Positions 8,637-17,389 of a stretch of DNA of 64,000 nucleotides are shown piece by piece. Where the stretch lies: positions 51,904 to 115,903 of IMG/VR virus record IMGVR_UViG_3300030104_005320; one strand, 5' to 3'. This DNA is from a virus. A model generated the notes under the pieces. That model did not search any database, had not been told where the DNA came from, and worked only from the letters and a program-made list of their open reading frames with translations. The position numbers were made by a program, and so were the translations under genes. The stretch's first letter is position 1. Each line of letters begins with the position of its first letter.

Positions 8637-9032
8637 ATGACAAACGACCACATAGCTAGAATGAACATGAGAGAAAAATTCATCAAACAAAAAAAATGCG
8701 AAAAATCAAATTGCTGTAGAACCACAACACGAGAAACGCTTCAAACCTACATTAGACTAGTGACTCAGTGGCATAAAGACAGAAATCTTATAGAAGGCAG
8801 CACAGATAAAGACCAAACTCTTAAATTAATGCAAGAACTTGGTGAACTTTCTGACTCCGTGTGTAAAAATAAAGACGTAAAAGACGACATTGGAGACATG
8901 TTGGTTGTTATGATAAATATAGCCGAAAGAAACGGCATTTCTTTAACGGACTGCCTAGAAACAGCTTGGAACGACATCAAGGACAGAAAAGGCAGGATGG
9001 TTGATGGTATTTTCGTCAAAGAAGGCGATTAA
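8637..9032 (+). CDS. MazG-like nucleotide pyrophosphohydrolase, 131 aa
   Basis: All-alpha NTP pyrophosphatase fold. The ExxE...ExxD-type metal motif is visible as LMQELGELSDSV (about residues 63-74) and DDIGDMLVVMINIAE (about 82-96). The usual closing helix LETAWNDIKDRKGRM is present. These enzymes clear non-canonical dNTPs, or (p)ppGpp in some phages. The first 40 residues are an extension with a Cys pair (CEKSNCC). It closes the nucleotide-metabolism operon. Confidence 0.85.
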   Translation: MTNDHIARMNMREKFIKQKKCEKSNCCRTTTRETLQTYIRLVTQWHKDRNLIEGSTDKDQTLKLMQELGELSDSVCKNKDVKDDIGDMLVVMINIAERNGISLTDCLETAWNDIKDRKGRMVDGIFVKEGD

Positions 9033-9080
9033 AATGTGTACATAATAATGTCCCGATGTATTATTTATCAGGAGATTAAA

Positions 9081-9221
9081 ATGCCTATTCTAAAAGGCCG
9101 AATTGCAAGTTGGGTAAGAGAGCGAAAGCTCGTCAGACGTACCGCTTTAGTTGGTGGTATTGTCGTTGGGATTTACTATATTGGAGTCGCTGCTGGTTGG
9201 TGGCCCAATTTTCTTGCATAA
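9081..9221 (+). CDS. Small single-span membrane protein, 46 aa
   Basis: The ATG at 9081 has a perfect AGGAG 6-7 nt upstream (CAGGAGATTAAA), so it is preferred over an upstream in-frame start at 9036. A basic N-terminus (KGRIASWVRERKLVRR) precedes one hydrophobic helix (LVGGIVVGIYYIGVAAGWW). The topology suggests the N-terminus is inside. Function is unknown. It directly precedes a structural-type gene. Confidence 0.68.
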   Translation: MPILKGRIASWVRERKLVRRTALVGGIVVGIYYIGVAAGWWPNFLA

Positions 9222-9266
9222 ATCAAAACCAAAAGGGAAAGGACTCCCTTACTTTAAGGACTTTGT

Positions 9267-10538
9267 ATGACCTCGATCTTTTCTGTTCCTAATGATAGAG
9301 TTTTCTACGCCTGTATAGGTGTCTTCTTTAGAGAAAGACAAACCACACAAACCGGAGGAGACAGCAATCTAAGCGGAACTATTTTTTTGGACGGTGTTCA
9401 ATCTGTTGGAATAGATTCTTCATTTCCTAAAACTAGCTATTTAGACATTGGAAGAGCACAAAGAGTCCACTCTTCGTATGATAAACAAGAATTTACTATA
9501 AATATTGAAAGAAATATACCATACGAAACCGGCAGGGCGGACGACGAGAATACTGGCACTTTCTACACTTCTGCCGGAACCAGCTATGAAGCTACCCACA
9601 TACTAAACGATGACAACATAGGATCTGCCGGTTTTGAAAACTCACTAAGAAACTATGACATAGTTTTAGTTTACGCACCAGACAGAATAGATACTTTGGG
9701 CGGAGGAACCTCTGGAAGCGATGTAGACAAGAATAAATTCATGGCAACTATTTATAGATGTTGTCTTCTAACCTCAATGTCATATAATATTGCTGTAAAT
9801 GGCCCAGTAACAGAAACGCTAACATTTACTACAAGAGTTGCCAACCAGATTGATGCAAGCAGTTTAAACTGGTCAACTCTCTCACTACCAGATAATGGTG
9901 CCGCCGTTACTGGTAAAGTTCTTAAAAGAGATCATATAGATACTACAAATTCTGTTTTGCCAACAGAAGTTACTAGAATGTTTAATTTAGGAACATCTGA
10001 CAAGGGGCTGCCGGTTTTAGGTCTCCAGAATATAGAGATAGCCGCTTCAATCAATTACAGCGACATGCTTGACGTGGGACAATGGAGAGGTTCTAACTTG
10101 TCCGGGGGCTCTCTGTCTAAAGCTCTTACTAGTAATCCCGCCAAAACGATAACTGAATCCGCAGGCAGCGATGCCAAACGAGCGGAGGAAAATTTATATC
10201 GTCAAGTAATACTTCCCGTGGAAGTTACGGCTTCTTTTACCGGAGTAGCTAGAACACAATACAGAGCCGGTGGCTATCAAGATTTTGAGTTAGACAACGA
10301 CACATTTAGTGATACAGAAATAGCTATTGCGACATTGGCTCTAGCTGACGGAGGAACAAAAAGAGTGCAATGGAATTTAGGAAAAAAGAACTATTTAACA
10401 GACATTAGTTATACAGGAGGAGACACAGGAGGAGGAAATGTGGAAGCGACATTATCTTTTCAAAATGACAGAAGCGATTTTGTCGTTTTAGAAAACGCAA
10501 GCGTTTTATCAATCGACCCCGGCTCTACAGTTTATTAA
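9267..10538 (+). CDS. Putative virion structural (tail-related) protein, 423 aa
   Basis: Rich in Gly, Ser, Thr, Asn and Asp with a predicted beta structure, and no enzymatic motif. Near the C-terminus KKNYLTDISYTGGDTGGG followed by VEATLSFQN resembles the strand pattern of tail-tube-like proteins, but similarity is too weak to name a family. The ribosome binding site AAGGA lies 6 nt before the ATG. It precedes phoH by 9 nt and follows a small membrane protein. Alternative: a baseplate or capsid-associated protein. Confidence 0.6.
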   Translation: MTSIFSVPNDRVFYACIGVFFRERQTTQTGGDSNLSGTIFLDGVQSVGIDSSFPKTSYLDIGRAQRVHSSYDKQEFTINIERNIPYETGRADDENTGTFYTSAGTSYEATHILNDDNIGSAGFENSLRNYDIVLVYAPDRIDTLGGGTSGSDVDKNKFMATIYRCCLLTSMSYNIAVNGPVTETLTFTTRVANQIDASSLNWSTLSLPDNGAAVTGKVLKRDHIDTTNSVLPTEVTRMFNLGTSDKGLPVLGLQNIEIAASINYSDMLDVGQWRGSNLSGGSLSKALTSNPAKTITESAGSDAKRAEENLYRQVILPVEVTASFTGVARTQYRAGGYQDFELDNDTFSDTEIAIATLALADGGTKRVQWNLGKKNYLTDISYTGGDTGGGNVEATLSFQNDRSDFVVLENASVLSIDPGSTVY

Positions 10539-10547
10539 AGGAATGAA

Positions 10548-11222
10548 ATGGCTAGAAAGCAAAAAAGAACAACTAGCAAAAAATCTCCAATTCGACCTTC
10601 TCGCAAAAAATTAAAACCTAAAACAGAAAACCAAGAAGAATATATCAGATCAATGGTTGAGTCAGATGTTACATTCTGCTCCGGCCCAGCGGGATCTGGT
10701 AAAACGGCAGTAGCTGTTGGACTGGCTTGTGAATACATGCTAGAAAACAAGATAGAAAAAATAATAATCACAAGACCCGTTGTAGAATCTGGTAGAGGTC
10801 TTGGCTTTTTACCCGGAACATTAACTGAAAAAGTGCAACCGTATCTTGTGCCTATAACTGAAGAAATGAAGCTATATTTAGGCAGAGACACATACAACTC
10901 AATGAGGTCAATAAACGCTATTGAAATTTGTCCTCTTGAATATATGAGAGGTAGAAACTTTCATAACTCTTTTATGATATTAGACGAAGCTCAAAACGCG
11001 ACTTTCGAGCAAATAAAAATGTTCTTAACGAGAATAGGGCTTGGATCAAAGGCTGTAATCAACGGAGACCTAGATCAAACAGACCTACGCGGGGAATCTG
11101 GCGGCCTAGACTGCTGTATGTCTAGATTGTCCGGCCTAAGAGGGCTGGCCATATGTGAACTAGACCAGTCTGATATCGTTCGCAACGGAATAATATCTAG
11201 TATTTTAGACAGACTTCGCTAA
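10548..11222 (+). CDS. phoH: PhoH-family ATPase
   Basis: A 224-aa P-loop protein of the PhoH family common in phages. A basic N-terminal tail leads to Walker A GPAGSGKT (residues 46-53), then ITRPVVESGRGLGFLPG, the PhoH-specific segment. Walker B is LDEAQNAT, and a sensor-like NGDLDQTDLR follows. Cellular homologues are phosphate-starvation proteins, but the phage role is unsettled, with RNA or nucleotide metabolism proposed. The first 35 residues (many Lys/Arg) may contact nucleic acid. Confidence 0.92.
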   Translation: MARKQKRTTSKKSPIRPSRKKLKPKTENQEEYIRSMVESDVTFCSGPAGSGKTAVAVGLACEYMLENKIEKIIITRPVVESGRGLGFLPGTLTEKVQPYLVPITEEMKLYLGRDTYNSMRSINAIEICPLEYMRGRNFHNSFMILDEAQNATFEQIKMFLTRIGLGSKAVINGDLDQTDLRGESGGLDCCMSRLSGLRGLAICELDQSDIVRNGIISSILDRLR

Positions 11223-11251
11223 ATTTTAGTGCGATAAAAGGTCTTATTTGA

Positions 11252-11257
11252 TATAAT
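11252..11257 (+). promoter_or_regulatory. Possible -10-like or late-type promoter element
   Basis: TATAATAAATA (starting 11252) lies between phoH and the zinc-ribbon gene. It shares TATAATAA with the -10 region before nrdA but has no good -35 at 17-18 nt. It could be a sigma-like-factor-dependent element or chance in AT-rich DNA. Confidence 0.25.
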
Positions 11258-11267
11258 AAATACAACT

Positions 11268-11298
11268 ATGGAGCTAGGGGTTTGGTTCTTAGCTCCAT
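11268..11298 (+). promoter_or_regulatory. Perfect 9-bp hairpin in the leader of the zinc-ribbon gene
   Basis: ATGGAGCTA (11268-11276) pairs exactly with TAGCTCCAT (11290-11298) around a 13-nt G/T-rich loop. The tail is TATTTAAATTT rather than a clean T run, so it is either a weak terminator after phoH or a 5' leader structure, ending about 23 nt before the ATG at 11322. Confidence 0.5.
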
Positions 11299-11321
11299 TA
11301 TTTAAATTTGAAAGGAAAACA

Positions 11322-11669
11322 ATGCCTCTTTATGATTTTGAGTGCGAGCCTTGTGCCTATTACACAGAAATAAGACAGTCTATGGAAGGCCCAAGCAGTC
11401 TTGAATGCCCGGTCTGCGGACAAGAAACTTTAAAAAAAGTTTTTATAAACGCTCCTCATTGTTATGTTAGAGGAGAGTCCGCGACAATAGGACAAATAGC
11501 AGACAGAAACACAGAAAAAATGGGCCTATATGAAAAACAAGAAAAGACCGCAAAAGACAAAAATGGAAAAGGCTTAACTACAGAACAAAAAGAAAAAAGA
11601 AAACAGCACCAAAAAATTGTATCTATGACCCCAGAACAAAAGATGAAGTGGATAAGAGAGGGTGATTAA
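11322..11669 (+). CDS. FmdB-type zinc-ribbon protein, 115 aa
   Basis: Begins MPLYDFECEPC, the hallmark of the FmdB-like zinc-ribbon family. The zinc ligands are two Cys pairs: C-E-P-C at the N-terminus and CPVCG about 23 residues later. The C-terminal half is Lys/Glu-rich and helical. The ATG at 11322 with AAAGGA upstream is chosen over an in-frame ATG at 11268 that lies inside a hairpin. Function is unknown; members are called putative regulators. The stop overlaps the next ATG. Confidence 0.8.
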   Translation: MPLYDFECEPCAYYTEIRQSMEGPSSLECPVCGQETLKKVFINAPHCYVRGESATIGQIADRNTEKMGLYEKQEKTAKDKNGKGLTTEQKEKRKQHQKIVSMTPEQKMKWIREGD

Positions 11670-11932
11670 TGGCTAATAGACCTAAAATTATAGACAGGCA
11701 GCACAGCTCTACAAGCGTAGAAAGAAGTAAAAAGCCGCACATAGCGATAGTGACCATGAAAATAGATATTAGAGCGATGGAGTCAGATGGAACGCTAGAC
11801 AACTATGTAATGGGAGAAAAGGAACTCAGAAAATATGGAATGTCCACAAAGGCACAGATAGCAATAAACGGCAAAGATGAAGCCGTATGTATTAAAAAAC
11901 TAAAAGAATTATTGGAGAGATTAAATGGGTAG
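11669..11932 (+). CDS. Hypothetical protein, 87 aa
   Basis: A small basic alpha/beta protein (HIAIVTMKIDIRAMES, GMSTKAQIAING) with no recognised family. It overlaps both neighbours by a few bases (TAATG at its start and 8 nt at its end), so it lies firmly in the operon leading to the recombinase gene. Confidence 0.7.
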   Translation: MANRPKIIDRQHSSTSVERSKKPHIAIVTMKIDIRAMESDGTLDNYVMGEKELRKYGMSTKAQIAINGKDEAVCIKKLKELLERLNG

Positions 11933-12278
11933 AGGAGAAAGAGAAGATATTTCAGGTCTTAATTTGCCAGATCCGGAAAAACCTGACATTATTTTTCTTG
12001 GCCTAAAAGGGGAGCAAACAGAAGAAAAAAAAGCTCTAGCGAAATGTGTCACAGTAAACAATGGATATGATAATACTTCAGTACAGTGCTTTATCAGAAT
12101 GGGAAGAGGAGAAATAATCGACCCTTATGAGATAGACTTTGGATATACCAACAAAAAGCTAGCGTCGTTGAAGTTTAAGAAGGTTTCAAAAAAAGCATTT
12201 GATAATTATACAAAATATTTAAAGTGCAAAAACAGATTATATTTTACTAAAGCCAGAAGGCTTGCAATGGAGTATTGA
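11925..12278 (+). CDS. Hypothetical protein, 117 aa
   Basis: Not recognised. The N-terminus is acidic; the C-terminus is basic and aromatic (KKAFDNYTKYLKCKNRLYFTKARR). No signal or membrane segment. It begins inside the previous gene by 8 nt with GGAGAGATTAA upstream. Confidence 0.7.
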   Translation: MGRGEREDISGLNLPDPEKPDIIFLGLKGEQTEEKKALAKCVTVNNGYDNTSVQCFIRMGRGEIIDPYEIDFGYTNKKLASLKFKKVSKKAFDNYTKYLKCKNRLYFTKARRLAMEY

Positions 12279-12279
12279 T

Positions 12280-12615
12280 ATGAAGAAAACTAAAAAAGGA
12301 CCGCTGTCCAAAAAAGAAAAAGCGTTTATTCAAAAAAATATAAAATTAAACACTATAGATGAACTAGCAGAGTCGATCTCTAGATCTAGCTCTGTTGTAG
12401 AAAAATTTGCAAAAACTTTACCGTCTGCGGTGACTACGAATACAAAAAATGATGACGGACCAACTGCGTCTAATCTCTATGCAAAAAATGAGGAACGAGG
12501 AGTTACTGTAATGACTGAAACGGCTTCGATGGCCGCAGATGAAAGCAAAAGAAAAAGAAAAAGCGGTCAAAGCCCAGAACGATACACTAAATGCATTCAT
12601 AAGATTAAAGAATAA
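12280..12615 (+). CDS. Hypothetical helical DNA-binding-like protein, 111 aa
   Basis: The N-terminus (SKKEKAFIQKNIKLNTIDELAE, then SISRSSSVVEKF) resembles a helix-turn-helix used in small phage regulators, with a low-complexity, charged tail. The ATG at 12280 is chosen over the in-frame TTG at 12262. The stop overlaps the next ATG by one base. Confidence 0.6.
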   Translation: MKKTKKGPLSKKEKAFIQKNIKLNTIDELAESISRSSSVVEKFAKTLPSAVTTNTKNDDGPTASNLYAKNEERGVTVMTETASMAADESKRKRKSGQSPERYTKCIHKIKE

Positions 12616-13121
12616 TGATTTGTACTAATTTTGATGGATATATGAAAGAGCTATGTCATCGAGATTTGATGATTAGCTGGAAGATAACATTAACAGATAA
12701 CACCATTGTGTATGGCGACTACGATAGGCCAGACCATGAAAACGCTTGGTTTAGACTAAAAGAACACTGTGAACAAAATGACGTTGTTCCAAAAAAAGTT
12801 GAGCTTTACATGTTTGGTGCTGAACATAAAGTTTTTTTTGAAGATGCTGACGGTCTTGACGGGATATGTGTTTTAAGAGGATTGGCTAAAGAGCAGACAA
12901 TGGACGGCGGCCATTCACAATCCTACCAAACTTTGACTGTCTTGCATCTAAATAAATCGTGCGAAGAAATTAACGTTGCCAAATATACTTGGCCAGATAA
13001 TGAATTTGAACAAAAAAGCTCTGTCAGAGGGCTATCTTATCAAAATTTGAAGAATATGATTTTTAAAAATGAATCAAAAAAACTCAAACATCCGAAAGTA
13101 CAAGAGCATCTCAACGGGTAG
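12615..13121 (+). CDS. Hypothetical protein, 168 aa
   Basis: No recognised family. It has a beta-rich start (ISWKITLTDNTIVYGDYDRP) and several His/Asp/Cys residues without a clear metal motif. The next gene starts 53 nt inside it. Its context is the block before the recombinase. Confidence 0.68.
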   Translation: MICTNFDGYMKELCHRDLMISWKITLTDNTIVYGDYDRPDHENAWFRLKEHCEQNDVVPKKVELYMFGAEHKVFFEDADGLDGICVLRGLAKEQTMDGGHSQSYQTLTVLHLNKSCEEINVAKYTWPDNEFEQKSSVRGLSYQNLKNMIFKNESKKLKHPKVQEHLNG

Positions 13122-13554
13122 TGATTGCACTGCTTCTCAGTATATTGCAGAACTAGTATGCATGAGACACGCCGAAAAAGAAAACAAAGGCAGTCTTGAA
13201 TACAAATTTTGGAACAACTCTAAAAATGAATACTACACTACACAAGTAAGAGTAGCTTCTAAGCTAATAAAAAAATACGGAGAGGAAGCGGTTCTACATT
13301 ATCTAAAAAGCCCCGGCGGAAAAAATGTTTATTCGCTAGGGTTTTTGCATAGTTCTAAAAAATTTGTTTTAACTTTGAAATTTGTTGAGCAGGGAATAAA
13401 AAAATCAAAGACAATAGTAGACAAAGAAAAGGCAAAGCCTAAAAAAGTAATTGAAGTGCAGAAAGATCTTGAATACAAACCGCGAAAATCCAAAGCACCG
13501 AATTCATTAATGTCAAAATTGAGGAAGCTAGATGGCAAAGAAAAAAACAAATAA
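13069..13554 (+). CDS. Hypothetical phage protein, 161 aa
   Basis: The segment ASQYIAELVCMRHAEKEN followed by KFWNNSKNEYYTTQ has the look of a small family seen in other phages near recombination genes, but no biochemical role is known to me. The C-terminus is Lys-rich. The ATG at 13069 is kept, despite the 53-nt overlap with the upstream gene, because the conserved-looking segment begins before the next ATG (13162). Confidence 0.65.
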   Translation: MNQKNSNIRKYKSISTGSDCTASQYIAELVCMRHAEKENKGSLEYKFWNNSKNEYYTTQVRVASKLIKKYGEEAVLHYLKSPGGKNVYSLGFLHSSKKFVLTLKFVEQGIKKSKTIVDKEKAKPKKVIEVQKDLEYKPRKSKAPNSLMSKLRKLDGKEKNK

Positions 13555-14620
13555 CTCTAAATCGATTGATCAGCTTTTTGATAAATACTCTGAGCTAATT
13601 CATACAGGCACTGAAATATTAAAACAACGTAGCAATTTCAAAATTATTTCAGTTAGTCCAGCAATAGATCTAGCTTTGGGGGGCGGCATCAGAGAAGGTA
13701 GTTGGCTAACACTCACGGGCGATCCCAAAAGCGGCAAAACCACCACCGCGATGCAAATAGCGGCAAACTGCCAAAAAGAAGGGAGAAAAGTTATATATCT
13801 AGACGTAGAAGGACGACTCAAAGGTATGAACTTTGAAGTGCCCGACCTAAATCCTGACATGATGACCGTCGTGGCACCAGAAAATGAACCTATATCAGCA
13901 GAGTCATTTTTGAAAATAGCCTACGAGATGATGACCCATAAAGACTACGAGGGTGCAGTCCTCATTATAGATTCTATATCTTCTCTCATGCCAGAAAAAG
14001 AATTAGATGGGGATTTTAGTCCCGGTAGAGCCGGTCTACCCAAGATCTTGTCTATCTTTACAAAAAAGATTGGACAATTGCTGCCACGACAGAAAGGGCT
14101 TGTCATAGCTATTACCCACTACATAGCCAATACTGCCGGTTTTGGTAAAGCCAAGCTTTCAGACGGTGGCAATAAAATTCAATATCAAGCAGACACTAGA
14201 ATGGAGATAGCGGGAGGCGGCGAAAAAGTTTCTGCGGTAACACCTTGGACGAACAGTGCAAAGACCGAACGCATCGGCCAAATCGTCAATTGGAAAATCA
14301 TATGCTCGTCTCTTGGGGCACCGGGAGGACAGGTGCAGAGCTATATTCGCTATGGACATGGCATTGACAAGGTTCAGGAACTTCTAATGCTTTCATGCGA
14401 CTTAGGGTTAATCGATCCTCGCGGATCTTGGTTTAGTCTTCCGTTTATGAATATGTGCAAGGATGTAGCGAAAGAAATAAAACCAGAGCTAAATACAGAC
14501 GATGACGATGTTGTTACGGCTGCGTTTAAATTTCAAGGACAAGATAAAGTATACAACTTCTTAAATGACAATCCAAAGCTTATCGGCTTTCTAGAGAAGT
14601 CTATAAAGGAAATGCTGTGA
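13532..14620 (+). CDS. RecA/UvsX-family recombinase, 362 aa
   Basis: An ATP-dependent strand-exchange protein of the RecA superfamily. Walker A is GDPKSGKTT (residues 63-71), the glutamate-bearing strand is KVIYLDVEGR, and Walker B is AVLIIDSISS. DNA-binding loop material follows (SDGGNKIQYQADTRMEIAGG). The N-terminal polymerisation helix region is short. It is closer in layout to phage UvsX than to cellular RecA, with a compact C-terminus. It overlaps the preceding gene by 23 nt and the nuclease gene by 4 nt (GTGA), placing it in a recombination block. Confidence 0.9.
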   Translation: MAKKKTNNSKSIDQLFDKYSELIHTGTEILKQRSNFKIISVSPAIDLALGGGIREGSWLTLTGDPKSGKTTTAMQIAANCQKEGRKVIYLDVEGRLKGMNFEVPDLNPDMMTVVAPENEPISAESFLKIAYEMMTHKDYEGAVLIIDSISSLMPEKELDGDFSPGRAGLPKILSIFTKKIGQLLPRQKGLVIAITHYIANTAGFGKAKLSDGGNKIQYQADTRMEIAGGGEKVSAVTPWTNSAKTERIGQIVNWKIICSSLGAPGGQVQSYIRYGHGIDKVQELLMLSCDLGLIDPRGSWFSLPFMNMCKDVAKEIKPELNTDDDDVVTAAFKFQGQDKVYNFLNDNPKLIGFLEKSIKEML

Positions 14621-15024
14621 AGATAACTGGATTAGATGGCAGAGAGTACAGTTGGAACCCTTCTGCCAAACAATCTAAAACTAATAACAGATCAAATCTT
14701 CATGTTAAAGCTAGAGATTTGTTGAAACAGGTCTTTCCTTATGATAGAATCTTAGAAGAGGTCACTTTAGTAGGAACGAATAACGGCACAAGAAAGGGAA
14801 CTTTGCGTGCAGATTTTTTTATTCCTAACAGGAACTTGATTATAGAAGTTCATGGAGAGCAGCACTTTAAGTTTAATGGATTTTTCTTCAAGGATAAACT
14901 TTCTTTTTTCAGGGCCAAGGCTAGAGACAGAGACAAAAAACAATGGTGTGCTATTAACGAAATAAACATTATAGAATTTAATTATGACGAGGATATAGAT
15001 GAGTGGCGAACAAAAATTGAATGA
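14617..15024 (+). CDS. PD-(D/E)XK / VSR-like endonuclease, 135 aa
   Basis: The core reads LRADFFIPNRNLIIEVHGEQHF (about residues 66-87), giving an Asp on one strand, Glu on the next and a following His-Gly-Glu-Gln-His. This is the arrangement of VSR-like and EDxHD nucleases. A basic loop (RAKARDRDKKQW) follows. The same core occurs in the gene at 47657. It begins GTG in a 4-nt GTGA overlap with the recombinase, suggesting a shared role in recombination or repair. A decayed or captured homing nuclease is the alternative. Confidence 0.72.
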   Translation: MKITGLDGREYSWNPSAKQSKTNNRSNLHVKARDLLKQVFPYDRILEEVTLVGTNNGTRKGTLRADFFIPNRNLIIEVHGEQHFKFNGFFFKDKLSFFRAKARDRDKKQWCAINEINIIEFNYDEDIDEWRTKIE

Positions 15025-15460
15025 GTTTCTTGAGGCTGTAGATAGCTGGATAAACTCAAAGACACTAGCCCAAATAGATCCTCCTGATAATATTAGCAGT
15101 ATTTTAAATTTAAGATCTGAAGATATGAAAAGGCTAAGTAGCCAAGATTGTATATGCTATGCTTACGAACTATATGCTTATGCTGAATATGTCGAAGGAG
15201 AAAAGGTTAAAGAAAATATAATATTAGATTGGGCAGAATCTAGTATTTGGTATATAATATCTACAGCGTTGCCTCAATACGGAGACAAGTACACAAAGTG
15301 GCAAGAAAAATATTATGCGGCAGTAAAAGAAAACCCTCTAGCAAGCGATATATTTAAAATAAAAAATCATGCTGAAGCTAGAGTCAATATTTTAAAAAAT
15401 AGATGCAAAACAATTCATAGCATGGCAGAATTATTGAATAACCTATCCAGAAGGAGATAA
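14999..15460 (+). CDS. Hypothetical helical protein, 153 aa (possible recombination mediator)
   Basis: All-helical, with a C-terminus (NHAEARVNILKNRCKTIHSMAELLNNL) of the sort seen in small phage recombination mediators such as UvsY. The similarity is only in pattern. Position directly after the RecA-like recombinase and the nuclease supports, but does not prove, a mediator role. It overlaps the nuclease gene by 26 nt. Confidence 0.6.
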   Translation: MSGEQKLNEFLEAVDSWINSKTLAQIDPPDNISSILNLRSEDMKRLSSQDCICYAYELYAYAEYVEGEKVKENIILDWAESSIWYIISTALPQYGDKYTKWQEKYYAAVKENPLASDIFKIKNHAEARVNILKNRCKTIHSMAELLNNLSRRR

Positions 15461-15461
15461 A

Positions 15462-15917
15462 ATGTCTAAAGAAGATGTTAAGAATCTTTTGAAAGAGATT
15501 ATAAAAACCCAAGATCCAGATCTAATTAAACTGGCCACAGAGATGCTTATGTCTTCACAAGATGACAAAGGGCCAAAAGCTCCAGAGGCCCAGTATGGAG
15601 ACTCACCTCCTCCTGACGCTACGACATATTCGAGATCGGATGACTCTGAATTTCTTTCTAAAATAAAGAAAGAGAAAACAAATGGAGAAGTGGCGGGTGT
15701 TCCTGTTAATAAAATGCCAAGAGAAAACAAATTCGTAGACCATGGCACAGAACACAAAGACGATCAAAATTCAACTCCTAAAGTAGAACTAACAGAGAGA
15801 AAGCGTCCAGCGTTTAAGAAGATAAAACAAACATGTACAAGATGTGGTGAAACTTTTGAAACTCACCCGCAATTCAAACGAGACTTTTATATTTGTGACC
15901 GATGCCTAAAAAGATAA
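15462..15917 (+). CDS. Hypothetical protein with C-terminal zinc ribbon, 151 aa
   Basis: A helical N-terminus (residues 1-35) and a long polar linker lead to a C-terminal four-Cys ribbon: CTRCGETF near residue 125 and CDRC at the end. The ribosome binding site is good (AGAAGGAGAT, 4-5 nt before ATG). The last 16 nt overlap the helicase gene. A nucleic-acid-binding accessory factor is plausible. Confidence 0.7.
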   Translation: MSKEDVKNLLKEIIKTQDPDLIKLATEMLMSSQDDKGPKAPEAQYGDSPPPDATTYSRSDDSEFLSKIKKEKTNGEVAGVPVNKMPRENKFVDHGTEHKDDQNSTPKVELTERKRPAFKKIKQTCTRCGETFETHPQFKRDFYICDRCLKR

Positions 15918-17389
15918 AAAGACAATTAGAAGACCTAGCTGCCGAAAGAGCCGTTCTTTCTGCTTTGTGTCAACACGGACTAGACGCATATCTAGAAATA
16001 GATTTTGTTGATTCTTCGCATTTCACGGATGCTATGAATCAGCTCATATTTGAATGTGTATACAGGTCTATTTCAGAAAATACAAAGGTAGAGCTTTCAT
16101 CTATTCTATCTGCCGCAAATGATCTTGGTGTTTCCGACCAAATAAACACTAAAGATGAAATAGGATTTATCAGATCTCTTTTTAACTTTCCTATACACAA
16201 AGAAAATGTAGGCACGCACGCAGCCAAAATAGCCAAATTAAAATTAGCTAGAGACCTGAAAAAGACTTTAAAGATATGTGAAAAAGATCTAGATTCTATC
16301 ACCGGAGACGAGGATGTGATGGATCTTGTTGCTAAGATTGAAGAGCCTTTACTAGAGGCAACAGGAGATGTTTACCAGTCTTCTAGTAAAAAAACAGAGC
16401 TTATTGGAGAAGACATCGATGGCTATGTGGAACATCTTTGCGAGAACGTGTCTGATTTTGCCGGAATCCCAAGTGGTTTTGACAGATTTGATATAGCAAT
16501 TGGCGGTGGCTTAAGAAGAAAATGTGTGGACCTAGTGGCGGCTAGACCAAAGGTGGGTAAGTCCATGTTCGGAGATGCGGTTGCTATGCATGTTTCTGGC
16601 CAACTGGACATACCAGTCTTAATGCTAGATACCGAGATGTCAAAAGAAGACCATCTACATAGAATATTGGCGAATCTATCCGGTGTAGAGATTAACAAAA
16701 TATCAACCGGCAAGTTTTCAGAAAACGCTATAGAGCTAGAAAAAATAAACGAAGCCAAAGAAAAACTTAAAGACATTCCATATCACTATATTAGTATCGC
16801 TGGAGAATCTTTTGAAAACATTCTAAGCCAGATGAGAAAGTGGATATATCAACATGTAGGATTTGACGAAAATGGACAGACTAAAGACTGTCTCATTGTA
16901 TACGATTACTTAAAGCTGATGGGATCTGAAGGTATAAATGCTTCTATGCAAGAGTATCAAGTGCTTGGTTTTCAAATAACTAAACTGCACAACTTTTGTG
17001 TTAAGTACGATGTTCCTTGTTTATCTTTTGTGCAGCTTAACAGGGACGGAATCACAAAAGAATCTACAGATGTTGTTTCGGGTTCTGACAGGCTGATTTG
17101 GCTTTGCACAAGCTTTTCAATTTTTAAACTTAAATCAGAAGAAGAGATAATTACCGATGGTGCGGATCATGGAAATAGAAAATTAGTTCCCGTCGTGGCT
17201 AGGCATGGAGAAGGGCTGGACGATGGCGATTACGTTAGTATGAAAATGTTTGGTAAATATGGGAGAATCGTCGAGGGAAACACCCGAAACGAAATACACA
17301 ACAATGCAAGATCAAGAGAAGAAGGATTTGAAACCGATGAAGACATTGGAACAGAATCAGATATCAGCAATATGCAACGAGATGCTTGA
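15902..17389 (+). CDS. dnaB: Replicative DNA helicase, DnaB-like
   Basis: A 495-aa hexameric helicase. A DnaB N-terminal domain (AERAVLSALCQHGLDAYLEI, about residues 14-33) precedes a RecA-like ATPase domain with Walker A RPKVGKS (215-221), a VLMLDTEMSKED strand and Walker B LIVYDYLKLMG. The late VVSGSDRLIWLC motif is also present. An acidic tail (TDEDIGTESD) ends the protein. It overlaps the primase gene by about 53 nt, the usual phage helicase-primase pairing. Confidence 0.92.
   Translation: MPKKIKRQLEDLAAERAVLSALCQHGLDAYLEIDFVDSSHFTDAMNQLIFECVYRSISENTKVELSSILSAANDLGVSDQINTKDEIGFIRSLFNFPIHKENVGTHAAKIAKLKLARDLKKTLKICEKDLDSITGDEDVMDLVAKIEEPLLEATGDVYQSSSKKTELIGEDIDGYVEHLCENVSDFAGIPSGFDRFDIAIGGGLRRKCVDLVAARPKVGKSMFGDAVAMHVSGQLDIPVLMLDTEMSKEDHLHRILANLSGVEINKISTGKFSENAIELEKINEAKEKLKDIPYHYISIAGESFENILSQMRKWIYQHVGFDENGQTKDCLIVYDYLKLMGSEGINASMQEYQVLGFQITKLHNFCVKYDVPCLSFVQLNRDGITKESTDVVSGSDRLIWLCTSFSIFKLKSEEEIITDGADHGNRKLVPVVARHGEGLDDGDYVSMKMFGKYGRIVEGNTRNEIHNNARSREEGFETDEDIGTESDISNMQRDA

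Noticed and set aside
9233-9250. Hairpin AAGGGA/TCCCTT before the 9267 gene as a terminator
   Set aside because: The stem is only 6 bp and is not followed by a T tract. Its 3' side runs into the ribosome binding site of the next gene.
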